The translations under genes and the position numbers were made by a program. Below the pieces are notes generated by a model that did no database searches, was not told the DNA's origin, and saw only the letters and a program-made list of their open reading frames with translations. This document shows positions 35,308-46,691 of a DNA stretch of 64,000 bases, piece by piece (position 1 is the first letter of the stretch; the number at the start of each line of letters is the position of its first letter). Source of the stretch: Argyresthia goedartella (taxonomy: Eukaryota > Arthropoda > Insecta > Lepidoptera > Argyresthiidae); contig OX463815.1 in assembly GCA_949825045.1 (NCBI GenBank), positions 25,969,356 to 26,033,355 of the forward strand, given 5' to 3'.

Positions 35308-35598
35308 TGTTACAACCCTTATTAATATGTAGATAAAGCTTAATAGAGCATAATCTCCACATGGCTGTATTTTTCCGTGTTAATTACTGTTGATCATCAT
35401 TTTTAGACTTCGTCGTTTCTAACTCTTTTGTATTTTAGTCAGTTAGATTCAGTCACTCGCGAAAAGCGGTAAAGCATTCTGCTACCTCATAATTGGGAAG
35501 TTATAAAGTTGTGTAATTCTCTCTGAGATCAATAAATATTAGTGTTAGTGACTTTGTGGTTTTTTTTTAAAAAGACAAACGACCCAGGCCGCCTAACA
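35308..35598 (+). repeat. Gypsy A 3' LTR
   Basis: This 291-base LTR runs from TGTTACAACCC to CCTAACA. It differs from the 5' LTR by one A/T substitution, one extra G before a T run and one extra A after it. GTAC at 35599-35602 completes the target duplication. Confidence 0.93.
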
Positions 35599-35602
35599 GT
35601 AC

Positions 35603-35860
35603 GATGGAGCGCAGCATCTTGGGTATGAAACGAACTGATCGCGTTAGAAACACCGTACTGCGCTCTACAACTGGCATTGTCGATGTGGACATTCAGATCG
35701 CCAAACGAAAATTGAATTGGGCCGGCCATGTGTGTTGAATGCACCCATCCGGGCCCCATCCGAATACGAATGATGCTCTGAACGTCTGGTACGCTAGAGT
35801 TCGTAGCTGACTTATCCGTCCCCGCTCCCACCCGGCAAAAGAATGTTCATTCTAATATGG
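35603..35860 (+). pseudogene. RTE-type LINE, part after Gypsy A
   Basis: It continues the gene cut at 25582: MERSILGMKRTDRVRN, then RSTTGIVDV and KRKLNWAGHV, all typical of the C-terminal half of RTE reverse transcriptases. Beyond about 35735 the frame shifts and stops appear. This confirms that Gypsy A inserted into an RTE copy. Confidence 0.8.
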
Positions 35861-36021
35861 GTGTTCGGTCAATCTATTCCCTATAAAGTCTGTGATCTAT
35901 GAGTGACCTCTCGTGACTGTAGGTTATATTGTTATATTCAGCTTTTTGTTTTGATATTTTATAGGTTCGTTTTTATTTGTTACAAGAACGGCAAATTTAA
36001 AAAAAAACAGATTCGTGAAAT

Positions 36022-36303
36022 TTACTTGAAGTTACCAAATTTATGATTATGTCGAAGTTCATGCCAAATTCCAGCAACCACAACATTACCAAAGTCTGAG
36101 GAGCCAAAGCCTTTATGTAAGTAAGATACTGATGCCAGCTGAGATCCTGGAGTCAAACTGTTCTGATTGTCCAGCTTTTGCAGGTGGGAATTTTTATCTA
36201 CTGCAAAATTGCATATGTATTGCCGTGACAAACGATTGAAGTTTTCTTGAAAATATATAACGCGTTTGATATTTAAACTACTCTCAACGACCCAAGGCAT
36301 CAT
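36022..36303 (-). other. Unidentified 93-codon ORF
   Basis: The reading is open from an ATG-ATG start near 36303 to a stop at 36022, with a compact, balanced composition unlike the AT-rich noise ORFs nearby. It includes SHLQKLDNQNSLTPGSQ and GFGSSDFGNVVVAG segments. The Gly/Asn/Phe-rich end hints at a secreted or defence-type peptide, but I recognise no family. It may be an exon or an old gene fragment. Confidence 0.25.
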
Positions 36304-37345
36304 ATGATGCCATTTTCCCGTTATAGATTTTTAATTTTAATACCATGGCATAAGGTTCAAAATTGCGATGCCTCAAAACAACCTGATACCTATAATTTTT
36401 ATTTTAAGGTGGCTGCAACCATTCCCTACTACTTTTATTTTGGCTTGAGAAGCGGACCTGCGATCACATGTATCACGATATACCCGCAGTATATAGAACC
36501 GGTGCGGTGCAGACCAGAGATTTATTGGGCCAGAACCCAGACTGCCTATATCAGAAGCTCAAGAACAAGGCGATTTGGGGAGGGAAGTGGGCTGAATCAA
36601 CCGTAACCGGTGCTCAAACACTGGGAATTGGGTGAAATAGTCTCAAACAGGACCGATTATCCAGCCGTGTTCAGCAGGCGTCCCACCTCATCATCTATCT
36701 ATCTACCCATGGTACTACCGGTGGTACTTCTGGGCTGCACAAATTCAATTTTGTGTATAATATTTCTAGTATATGTTTTATATAAATAAAACCATACATA
36801 TTCTTAGAAATGTTGTGTATTTTATTATATCATCCTGCAAATTTGTCAGCCCAAAAGCAATCATTACAATTTGATCCATGTAGCCCAAACAAAAATGCGA
36901 ATAATTCTAGAAATATTCTGCGTTCATTTGACGACAAATTCTTCTCACAGACGTTCTAGAATTGGTACGAATAACAAATCCGAGTTATCACTGCTGTTTG
37001 AAGGGACGAAACGCTCTTTGCTTCCCATTATGAAAAACAATGAGATTTTATCACGCTTTTATCAGCTTCACCTGTATGTTTGTTTGTTTGTTTGTATGTA
37101 ATCGACTCCTTTGGACTCGATTTTGACCCACTTTAAACGGACAGATTCAATTCAAACTTTGTACACTTATCAAGAATCAGCGACAATGTAATAATTTCAT
37201 AAGTTTATCTCATTATCCTGATTAGGATCGCCAGGATTCATTAATTTCTCGTATTTGGGGGATTGACAAAACAGACTACTTACTTTCCGGCTCGCGCACT
37301 CGAACTAAAAAATGAAAAAAAAATATAGTTTAAAAAAACTAAAAG
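36304..37345. other. Unassigned stretch
   Basis: It has a small GTACTACCGGTGGTAC near-palindrome (about 36713), AATAAA-type sequences near 36785 and a TTTG microsatellite (about 37078-37096), followed by sequence that looks like a dispersed repeat. No gene can be supported. Confidence 0.4.
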
Positions 37346-37599
37346 ACACGCTTTTAAAGCACTTCGAACTAAAAAGTTAAAAATAATTTTTAATATAACC
37401 TTAAAACAATAATGAATAAAAAATACTATTATTATTGTGAAAAAAAAAGCGTCGGGCGCTTTGTTCCATATATTTTGTACATCGAGCGCCCGACGCTTTT
37501 TGTTTCACAATAATAATAGTATTTTTTATTCATTATTGTTTTAAGGTTATATTAAAAATTATTTTTAACTTTTTAGTTCGAAGTGCTTTAAAAGCGTGT
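37346..37599. mobile_element. Foldback element with 115-base arms
   Basis: Bases 37346-37460 and 37485-37599 are near-perfect reverse complements around a 24-base loop. The arms end in a GC-rich GCGTCGGGCGCT next to the loop, and the rest is AT-rich. Runs of A and T flank it. There is no coding capacity. It looks like a foldback MITE; the duplicated target site is obscured by the homopolymers. The near-identity of the arms suggests recent formation or conversion. Confidence 0.75.
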
Positions 37600-37619
37600 T
37601 TTTTTTTGTTTTTTTAAAT

Positions 37620-37851
37620 TATATTTATTTAGCAAGAATTCAAACCGCCATCATCAGGGCTAGCAGCATGTGCATCCGCGGTACCCGCCATAGGTGGAAG
37701 CGCACAGGCCTATATGAGGATGGAGCGGCAGTCCCACACGTCTTGAACTAGAATGAATATCTTATTTATATTCTCTGTGCTTATTTTCATGAATCTTTTG
37801 CTTAATAAATTTAAATAAAACGTTAATAGGAAAGAAAAAAAAAAAAAAAAA
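37620..37851 (+). mobile_element. Poly(A)-tailed retroposed fragment
   Basis: A short GC-richer stretch (about 37640-37745) encodes ATGTGCATCCGC... and a stop at about 37748. It is followed by an AT-rich 3' UTR with AATAAA and TAAATAAAACG sequences (about 37803-37825) and a run of about 19 A (37833-37851). This is the 3' end of a polyadenylated RNA copied into DNA, either a processed transcript or a LINE with a poly(A) tail. The source gene is not recognised. Confidence 0.5.
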
Positions 37852-38188
37852 AATTATATCACAATAATAACCAATAATTTCATTTTACTCAGGTTAGGAC
37901 TGACGTGAGTGACGTGATGTTTGTTTGACAGTGCCAAGTATAAGAGTGAAGCATATACTTAGCTCTCTTTGGTTGACTCGACTGCCACTTTTTTTTTGTG
38001 TTCGGCAAAGAAATTTATCCCATTTCTTGGTGACGTCAGGTTTACTTTTGGCGGGTAAAATTTTAGCTTAGTTTTTTAAATAGTTTTTTTTTAAATAGAC
38101 GCAATGAATAAAACACAAAAATATTTAAAAAAGTTTCTTAAAATGGTCTATATTTTCAAAATTAAATTAATATATATATGTATATATA
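37852..38188. other. Unassigned stretch with TA microsatellite
   Basis: A (TA)n/(TATG)n-like run lies at about 38170-38188. Otherwise no interpretable feature. Confidence 0.4.
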
Positions 38189-38487
38189 TATGTCGCAGAA
38201 GGGTCAGGACCGATGGATGGCGTCCCGACGATAGGTGTGATGGGTACTCGAGCATTGGAGACAACAGCTTCATTATAACACAGTTTATTAACTTTAGGGC
38301 ACGAATCATGTACTAGACACAGAATAATGACATTTGACACTGGGAGCACTAGTTACAAAACAATCACACTGAACACGGGGAGTACTAGATACATAATAAC
38401 CACACTAGTCACGGGGACTGGCTAGTCCAATAATGTGGGAGGAGGTGCGCTCCGTACGACTGCTCGTGAACTTTCTTCGCTAGCAAC
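38189..38487 (-). repeat. Possible solo LTR
   Basis: The segment runs from TGTCGCAGAAGG to TAGCAACA, so both strands have TG...CA-type ends. Read on the minus strand it contains AATAAACTGTGTTATAATGAAG, a typical LTR-like polyadenylation region. Inside, units with CACTGGGAGCACTAG / CACGGGGAGTACTAG repeat. There is no target duplication and no internal sequence to prove it. Confidence 0.3.
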
Positions 38488-39212
38488 ATAGTCATTAAGT
38501 TTAACTTACCTACTTGAAATGATCAAATTTAAGGACTGATTAATACTAAGTATTAGATTTACTGTCTGTTTGCACCGAACCTAGTTCCCTAAATTATTAT
38601 TATTTTATTTTATTTACTTCTCTTTATAGTAGTTTATGTGACTGCTACATAATGGAGGGCAGTAATACTCGAGAGTGGGTTTATGAAACGAGCCGAAGGC
38701 GAGTTTCATAATAATATCACTCGAGAGTTTTAATGCCTAATTATGTACAGTTACATACACTAGTTTATCTACACACATATCATAAGCTCTCTTTGATGTG
38801 TTCAGGAACCACATTTTTGATCGGCATTGTGGCTCTGCAGTTGTTTAACTTGTTCTGTAGTGCCAACTTCACGCAGGCGGGCGTCGGCGTTCGAAATTTG
38901 AATGTCAGTACCAACTTCACAGACAAACTAGGGGCGGCACGTAGGTGGGCGTCGGCGTTTGTCAAATTTGAATGTGAAAAAAATACACATAATGGTCATA
39001 ATATGTAATTTTTCAGATAAGAAATGAGTTTTTACCAAGTAGTTTAACATTATGCTGATCGCAACGTGCGGTTTTTGAACGCAGTAAAGAGGGTTTATGA
39101 TACATGTGTAGATAAAAATGTTTATGTTATGTGTTGCCCTAGTTTTTAATGTTTTATAATTTTATATGGAAATGCTCTGTATTTCTGGAATAAAAACTTT
39201 ATTATTATTATT
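38488..39212. other. Repeat-derived stretch ending in TTA repeats
   Basis: A word pair CTCGAGAGTGGG and CCACTCGAGAG-type repeats surround GAAACGAGCCGAAGGCGAGTTTC (about 38670-38730). A duplicated ACTTCAC...GGCGTCGGCGTT block of about 70 bases lies at 38860-38970. At 39190-39212 AATAAAAACTTTATTATTATTATTA looks like the 3' tail of a LINE with TTA repeats. The 91-codon ORF at 38733-39008 arises from the duplicated block and is probably not a gene. Confidence 0.4.
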
Positions 39213-39216
39213 AAAA

Positions 39217-39405
39217 GAAGCCCCAACGACGTTCTCCTAGAACCGGGAGACGATATTCATCGTATTTATCGTATCACTCTCTCTATAATAGCTCTTAAAG
39301 CTCAACCACCCCACGCCCCTCAGGCACGTCAACTCGACGAAGAACGTGTTCCCGAAGCATTGCAGCATCTCAGATACCAAATTATGATTGAAAGAGATCG
39401 CAGTC
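39217..39405 (+). pseudogene. Unidentified coding fragment cut by LTR B
   Basis: An open frame of 63 codons with balanced composition (LLEPGDDIHRIYRITLS, EERVPEALQHLRYQIM) runs straight into the start of the LTR at 39406, where it is ended. It looks like part of a real protein that was interrupted by the insertion of element B. I do not recognise the family; a viral or transposon origin is possible. Confidence 0.4.
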
Positions 39406-40488
39406 TGTAGTGTTATGCTACTTACATGCCATTTTCTAGTCTGTTCATCTGGATACTTGCTGAGCTGTACAGCTGGATATTTTGTATCATCTTTATTTTC
39501 ATAGGACCCTGTAACGTTTTAAACCATAAGAACACAATAACAAATCATTTTCACTTCGTATTTTCATACTATCAGCACTGTTAAATCGATGTCGAGGGGT
39601 TTACCTTTGGTGACCTTGTATTTGGCTTTCTCCGAAACTCTGCAATCCCGGGCTTCGTGCGCGCTAGTGCGCTACCTTTTTATCTATCGCTGTTATGTAA
39701 TTTTGGCTAGGATATCCTGTTGTTTTCTCTATTACGAGCCTGAAACCAAAATCTGACATATTGCTATGTCGTTGTTTATCTGGTTGTCATGGCAATGTCC
39801 ATTCAAACTCTTTAGCGGTCGGATATGTTTTCTTCAATACTTTCACAAAAATACTTTTTCCCTCTTGGCCATTCACAAAAATTGCTTTTAATTTAAATAA
39901 TTTTTAGAACTCTCCAAAAAGGGTATAAGAGCGGAACATTTCTGAAATTCGAGAGTCTCACTTCAGCTTTTGAACAAGAAGCATCGCCTAAAGGCCTTAT
40001 CCCGGGGCCGCACTGCCCCGGGATCCTGCGAGCCTCTGCTGCTACGCCTCCTGCCTTCTGCTGCCTACTTATTGTGTGGTCTGCCTCGACTGAACGGCTC
40101 GCCAGACGGCTGGTACTTCACCTGCCTACAGCCTCTACGGGAGTAAGGCTGCTACGCCTCCTGCCTACTGCAGCTACTTACCGTGTTGCCTGCCTCCACT
40201 GACCGGTTCGCCAGTCGTCTTCAGCTTCTTCTGCTCCTACTCTCCGTGTTGGTTCGCCAGACGTCTGCTGCTTCTTCTGCTCCTACTCTCCGTGTCCTCC
40301 GCTTCCTTTTTTTATCTGGATACCTGTATTTTTTAAAAAAAACCTGTCTCACCTCATTCATCCTCATCTTCCTTTCATTTTTATATAAATACTCACTGTA
40401 AATACGCATAATAAACTATCATTTCTAAATTTTATCCTGGTTGTTGTTTCTTGTTAGGTTCTGGTTAGGTTCTTGTCGCTACACGACA
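39406..40488 (+). repeat. Gypsy B 5' LTR
   Basis: It runs from TGTAGTGTTATGC to ACACGACA. A TATAAGAG promoter lies at 39924, a CCCGGG-containing block (GGGGCCGCACTGCCCCGGG) near 40002, and AATAAA near 40410. TTTTGGCGCCCAATG follows, the likely primer-binding site (TGGCGCCCAA from about 40492), which resembles the complement of a lysine tRNA end. Confidence 0.85.
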
Positions 40489-40730
40489 TTTTGGCGCCCA
40501 ATGTAAAAGTTCTTCTTCACCCTTCTTCACCTTTTCTGCGCCTTGTCTCTTTCCCTTTGATTTGCTTTCTCTTTCGCTCTTAAATCTTTATCTATTCATC
40601 CTTTTCATATTTTCCAAATTCTAAAACAAAACTTCATCTAGTTTTTCAACTCATCTGGATTATACTTAGGCCTACATTTAACTTACATTACTTCACTTCA
40701 CTTCACTTCATCACTTTAATATTTTTAACA

Positions 40731-42290
40731 ATGGAAAGGGTTATTAAGTACCAATTCCTTAACAAGGCCGAGCTCGAATACGAAGTAAAGATTAGATGTG
40801 AGGAACCAGCTAATACTGTTTCGCTTCTTAAAATACAGGTTTTGCGTTTAGTTGCGAATTCTCACCCTGAAGATATTCTGACTTCTCCAGTTCCGATTGA
40901 GGATGACTTGTCTCAAATTGGTTCTACTCTGACTTACCTGGATTGTAAAATTGAAAATTTTTTACAAGGTGAAACCAAATACTTACGATTAATAGAAACT
41001 TTTATTAATCATGTTTTTTACAGATTGGAGCGAATAGATACGGACTTATATCCAGACTCTAAAGCTAGTTTCGATACTTTGAAGATGAAATTTGACGCTT
41101 TTTCTAAACAATTCGAATCCTTGACTCCACCTTCAACTGCAAATGACTCTCCATCACTGGACCTTCCTGCTGACCCGACTGTCATGGAACCCCCTCTTGT
41201 TTCTCAAACTTCTGTCCAGACCCATACCCCGTATCCTCCACCACCACCTCAATCTTTCCCTCCAACTAACGTCTTCAAAGATCTGAAAAGACACACCTTC
41301 AATGGTAAAAGCTGTCCAAGATCCTTTCTTCAAAAACTTGAAGAATATAGCTTAGTTCGTGGCTTGTCCAAGGACTTGTTGATTTCTCAGGCGTTCGAAA
41401 TTTTCACCGACAATGCCCTTCATTGGTTCAGATTTAAATATAATCAGAATCCAAACTTAACTTGGAACGAACTTTCTTCTTTACTAATCAAAGACTTTGG
41501 TGGTTTTGATTATGATCATAAACTTCTAGAAGCGATTAGGAATCGTACTCAAGGTCGTAATGAACCTATCGTCATCTATATTTCCATCATGTCTGGAATG
41601 TTCGCTCGCCTTTCAAAAAGACTTTCTGAAACAGAACAATTGGAGATTATTTTGAGAAATATTCGCCCATGTTATTCAGTCTTCGTAGCTCTAAAAGACA
41701 TTGACTCTATCGATTCTCTTCTGGCCACTTGCAAAAATTACGAAAAGTTTCTAGACAGAGACAAACAATTTAAAGAACATAATTTGCAACAAAGTCCTCA
41801 TATTTCTGAATTCAACTATAAGCTCTCTCAAACTGCAGCTCCCCAAGAAAGTTCTTTTTGCGTTCGCTGTCGTAAACTAGGTCATACTTTGAACAGTTGC
41901 GCTCAACCACGATTCGTGATTTGTTTCAAATGTGGTCTTAAGGGTTTTAAAACTGCAGATTGCCCTACTTGTTCTCCCAAACCTAATACTAGTACAAAAA
42001 AACTAACTGCTGACTTGAAAAGTAACTCAAACTTTGATAAGAACGAGTGGACTAATTGGATCAAAACAATTCAAAACTTCTTTGCTTGCTACAAAATCTC
42101 TTCTACACTCTACTCCAAAGAACAAGATCTTAATCGTCCATTCGTTAATGTCAAAATTTATGACTTAACTTTATCTGGTTTACTAGATTCTGGCAGCTCA
42201 GTAACTATTTTGGGTAATAATTCTCATTTGGAAATTCTTAAACTGGGCTACAAACTTCTCAAGTCAGATCTTATTAGTCTCTACTGCTAA
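40731..42290 (+). pseudogene. gag: Gypsy B Gag and protease start
   Basis: The 519-codon ORF starts at ATGGAAAGGG. It has a helical N-terminal part, a Pro-rich linker (YPPPPPQSFPP, near residue 170), a capsid-like region (residues 190-350) and two zinc-knuckle-like Cys/His clusters (CVRCRKLGHTLNSC and CFKCGLKGFKTADC; the second has Lys where His is expected). It then begins retropepsin with LLDSGSSVTIL (42186). A one-base change near 42260-42300 moves the rest into the pol frame, so the protease is split. The Lys in the second knuckle may be a lesion. Confidence 0.85.
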
Positions 42291-42309
42291 TAATCAAAAA
42301 ATTAATTCC

Positions 42310-44325
42310 TTGGGTTATTTTGACTTACCACCATTATTATATTACCATTTCAATAACGAAACTCACTTGATTAAAGCTTATGTTTTCCCTGAAATATGTC
42401 CTTCTCTAATACTAGGTATTGACTTTTGGAGAAAATTTAATCTTCTACCTAGTGTTTTAGCTTCTCTTAACTTTACAGATCCTAAATGCTTTGCTATCGA
42501 CACTAAAGATATTAAAGTTTTACCTTATGAGCATTTAACTCCTAATCAAAAGAACATCGCTAATGACATCATCCAACGCTTCAAGACAATCTCTTTTGAA
42601 GAAAAAGGTGTTCTGGGAAACACACACTTAATCACCCACAAGATTGACACTGGTGATTCTCTTCCGATCAAACAAAGATGTTACAGACTGTCTCCTGAAA
42701 AACAAAAGGCTTTAATTAATGAAGTTGACAAGATGCTGGAATGGAACGTCATTGAACAATGCGAAAGTCCTTGGTTATCTCCAGTCCTCATCACTCCAAA
42801 GAAGAATGGGGAATGGCGTTTCTGCGTAGATAGCAGGAAGTTTAACTCAGTTACACGTCGTGATGCTTATAGTCTGCCTCTAATAAGCGAAATTTTGGAC
42901 AACCTGAGAAATGCCAAACACTTATCAAGCATCGACATTGCGAAAGCATTTTGGGAGATTCCCTTGAATCCTGCTGATAGAGATAAGACAGCATTTTATG
43001 TTCCTGGAAGAGGTATGTTCAGATTCAAAGTAATGCCTTTTGGTCTCACTAACTCACCTGCAACTCAACAAAGATTAATGGATACGCTATTTACTCCTGA
43101 ATTTGAGAACAAGGTATTTTGCTATCTGGATGACATCGTTATTATTAGCGAGACTTTTGATGAGCACATATCGCTTCTCATGAAAATTCTTGAAAAACTT
43201 TCATATGCTAATCTGACTATTAACTTTGAAAAGAGTCAATTCTTCAGGAAAGAACTGAAATACCTTGGTTTTCTAGTGGACGAGTATGGTCTACGTGCTG
43301 ATCCAGATAAAATAAAGGCTATTCTAGAATATCCTGTACCTACTTGCAGAAAAGAAGTTCGAAGATTCATAGGCACCTGCAGCTGGTTTAGAAGATTCAT
43401 TCCAAACTTCAGCACTATTGCCTCTCCGCTCAACCAACTAACCTGTTCCGGGAAGAACGCTTCTAAATTTTTATGGGATTCCAAGGCTGCAGCTGCTTTC
43501 GAGAAACTTAAAGAAGCTTTGGTAACTGCTCCTGTCCTTGCTTGCCCTAACTTCGAACTACCCTTCTCTGTACATTGTGATGCATCAAATTATGGCATAG
43601 GAGCAATGCTTACTCAACATCAAGATGACAAAGAAGTCGTAATTGCTTACATGAGTAAAGCACTAAACAAAAATCAACAAAACTACTCAACTACTGAAAA
43701 AGAAACATTGGCTGTAATAACTGCACTAGAACATTGGAGATGTTACCTAGACAATGGTAAGGAATTTACAATATATACTGACCACGCTGCACTTAAATGG
43801 TTTCAGAACTTATCGAATCCATCTGGAAGACTTGCTCGCTGGACTCTACGCTTATCATGCTTTAATTTTGTCCTGAAACATAAAAAAGGAAAGGATAACG
43901 TTGTTCCTGATTTATTATCAAGACATAAGAATAAAGAACGTCCTGATACACGAGAAACTTCACCTCAAGGCGTACATCCTATTACGATTGAAGAACCACC
44001 TGATCGTGAACTTGAGCACTACAACAAGATTTTTCTCGGATGCTCCAACAACCCAGACGCATATCCCAACTACACTATCAGGGATAACAAACTTTACCGC
44101 TGCATCCATTCTCCCGATCGTCTAAACGATGATTTTATTTGGAAAGAAGTTCCACTGCCACAAGATAGACATGCACTTATTGAAGTTAGCCATGGTTCCC
44201 CTTCAGAACTCCACCTTGGTATCTTTAAGACATTCAAGAAAATATCTTTAAAATACTATTGGCCTGGTATGTTTAAGGACATTGCCAATTTAATCTCGAC
44301 TTGTGAAACCTGCTTAACCCGCCAC
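42310..44325 (+). pseudogene. pol: Gypsy B Pol: RT, RNase H, integrase start
   Basis: After the end of protease (LILGIDFW) come reverse transcriptase with YLDD at 43123-43134 and FCVDSRKFNSVT, and RNase H with HCDASNYGIGAMLTQ and TEKETLAVI. The integrase zinc-binding region (HLGIFKTFKKISLKYYWPGM, then CETC) follows. The reading is open for the whole length but ends in unrelated sequence (stop at 44347-44349). The catalytic triad of integrase is absent. RT and RNase H motifs look intact. Confidence 0.87.
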
Positions 44326-44645
44326 GGATTTTCTTGGTTTTTTTATTAAGTTCATAGCATAAATTCTTTGAGTCGGGGTTTCAAAATTATTTTATCCTTT
44401 TTCAACTACGTTTTTACCGTCGTGGATTTTTTCAAAAATTTTTATTTTGTTTTTTTATTAAAATCCGAGTTAGCAACACTGCTCGCAAGCGTGTGGATGG
44501 TATCGTTTGATTCCATCCACACGCTTGCGAGTTGAGTTTGTAGTGGCTCGGAGCTTGCGGCAAGTGGCAGGCGTCCGGACGAGGCATAATACCTTTCATT
44601 CATGGAGCTACGCGACGGGGACGCGATTTGAAACGCAACTTTATG
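44326..44645. other. Junction stretch with a 19-bp hairpin
   Basis: T-rich sequence follows the truncated element. Perfect 19-base inverted arms at 44482-44500 and 44513-44531 surround a 12-base loop. No gene is present. The stretch separates Gypsy B from the piggyBac-like element. Confidence 0.6.
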
Positions 44646-44926
44646 CCCATATCTCATTGAGCCACGCATTCACATAAGGTGGCAAATTTTATTAAAAGTG
44701 TATTATTGTGATTCGTTGGGATGCAAATAAACAAAAAACATTGATATTACATGCTGTAACTTTCAGGATTTCAGGATAATGGGTGGTTAGTTATGGTAAC
44801 CAACGTGACACAGGTAGCAATAAAATTTCCAAAATCTCAGTGATAATTTTAAATGACAAAAGCTCGTTTTATATTTATCATTACATATGAATAACTACTT
44901 AATATTATATTTAACTTATAGATAGT

Positions 44927-46661
44927 TTAGTTTTCAACGTGAAAGTCTTTGTAACAGGTTTTTCCCTTTCGTAGTGGTACTTCACAAGTTTCACACATAT
45001 GAATTGTGCGAACTGGATTACCCTTTGTGCTACACTTTGCACATCTTCTGGATGTGCTCCTTATGGGCTTGTGTTTGTTTTGATACATTCGAATTTCAAC
45101 TGGAACCACTGGTTTATGTTTTTGTATGCTGGCTGCATTTGGAGAGTTGCGAGGTGTACTATTACATGACAAAGCTCTTTTTCGCCCTGCTACTATAGCT
45201 GGAGCCAAGATTCCTTCATACACTCGTCTTCTTAACATTTTCAAGTTCATGGCATCCAAGTTTCGATCTGGCAGAGCTTGTAAATCTTTGTACAGTATGA
45301 TGCATTGATGACAGAACAGTCAAGAAAATGAAAGAATATTCTGTGCCACCATTTTCGTGATCTGCGATCTATGCTGTAGTTGCTTTTGAGTTGATGAAAA
45401 TGGTCCACAAAGTTCATATTTTTTTTGTAATCAATTACAGTTTGAGGGCATGCGACCTCCACCGAGGAGCCATCGCGTTCGCGTCTGGACACCACACCAA
45501 CATCTCTTGGATCGTGAAAGTTTGATAGGATGTGCACTGACCTTTTATCGTTCCATTTGATAATAGATACATTGGAGTTGCTGACTCCAAAGTATCTATT
45601 ATCACTGTGATCATATTCGCCTTTTTGCAACTGTTTGTCTTCTTTCAAGACAGGAAGATGTTTTCTGGTAGAATTTACAGTTCCACAAGCCAATATAGAC
45701 TGCTGATATATATTTCTTTGTAACTGGTAACCATTGAAATAATTATCAAAGTATACTCTGTAGCTTTTCCTTGCAAGTCTTCACAAAACTGCCTGACTAC
45801 TTTGCCACCTAAATCTGTCTGAACTTTATCACCATCTTTACCTGAGTATAGATCGAAATCGAGACAATAGCCAGTAGATGCACATTTCATCCATGTTTTG
45901 TAGCCTTTCTTTATAGGTTTCTTCGGCATGGCATGTTTTAGGGAGCTTCTTCCACAAAATTTTACCATTCTTTCGTCAATAGCCACAGTTTCCGTGCAAG
46001 TGTAACTGTCATTAAATAGTTTCTTCATGTGCTCTAATAACGGCTTCACTTTATATAATTTATTAAACTGAGCACTACATCAATGAATTATCATTTACAT
46101 GCAAATGATTTAGTAACCACCCAAACCGATTTAGTGACATGAAAGACGATATGTAGGGATCATGCAGATCAGCAGCAGAACTCCAATAGTCTTTGTAGCT
46201 GGGGCTTTTCTTGATTCCCATCACCAAATTCAAACCCACAAAAACATCCATTTCTTCTTTTGTTACAGTAGAATAAGCCACGCCCTTTTGAGTAGCATAT
46301 AAGTTGGTTTGGAAGCAAATTGACTCTTGCCATTCTTTGGTCCAGAATAAACAGAAAAGCTCATGAGGCGTGGGCTCTGTTAGGTCCAAGAGATTTATTG
46401 GTAAGTCCGTGGTAGCAATGAACTGACCTGAAATTGACATGCGGTATCTTTTTTCCATTTTGGTATGTCATTGTCTCTTCTGGGAGTGGGACAATGGTCA
46501 GCTTGTTCAGCATCAACCGCCACAGACACCAAACGAGTAAAAGGAACATCATCTTTATCTTCATATTTCAATGGTGAATCATATGAGCTTATTTCCAATT
46601 TTACACGCTCTTGTTCATCATCAATGTCACCTCCACAGTAGCTGTCCCCATCTGGAATATC
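44927..46661 (-). pseudogene. piggyBac-like transposase, frame-shifted
   Basis: Read on the minus strand: an acidic N-terminus (about 46660-46460), then TNLYATQKG, MGIKKSPSYKDYWS and MSLNRFGWLLNHLHVNDN. The catalytic region begins with VAIDERMVKFCGRSSLKHAM (first Asp, about 45980) and KGYKTWMKC. Next comes YFGVSNSNVSIIKWNDKR, and the protein ends in a Cys-rich zinc-binding end (CAKCSTKG, CETC, CYKDF). Frame changes fall near 46460, 46070, 45690 and 45250; the region holding the second Asp is garbled. Domestication is unlikely because of the lesions. Confidence 0.85.
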
Positions 46662-46691
46662 TGTTGGGGTTATTTAACGTGGAAAGACATG

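Larger units (their letters stand above)
25587..35598 (+). mobile_element. Ty3/Gypsy errantivirus-like element A
   Basis: Paired LTRs of about 290 bases, a four-base target duplication, a primer-binding site candidate and a polypurine tract bracket gag, pol and env. The LTRs differ at about three positions (one substitution and two single-base indels), so insertion was recent. Even so, coding frames change between gag and pol, between RNase H and integrase and inside env. In-frame stops also fall in integrase and env. A 1.26-kb LTR of another family sits in the leader. The env ORF and domain order place it among gypsy-like insect retroviruses. It may have been moved by proteins from another copy. 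Confidence 0.92.
39406..44325 (+). mobile_element. Ty3/Gypsy element B, truncated
   Basis: It consists of a 1083-base 5' LTR (39406-40488), a primer-binding site, gag and pol as far as the zinc-binding part of integrase. The coding sequence ends at about 44325, inside the Cys pair, in unrelated AT-rich DNA. There is no integrase core, no 3' LTR and no env. The solo LTR at 26319-27577 belongs to the same family. The truncation may come from a deletion linked to the piggyBac-like element that starts 300 bases on. Confidence 0.87.

Noticed and set aside
38733..39008. 91-codon ORF as a gene
   Set aside because: It is formed by a duplicated block of about 70 bases within repeat-derived sequence.
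42260..42310. Gypsy B gag/pol junction as programmed frame shifting
   Set aside because: The change falls inside the protease domain after its catalytic motif, not at a usual gag/pro boundary, and no slippery heptamer is obvious.
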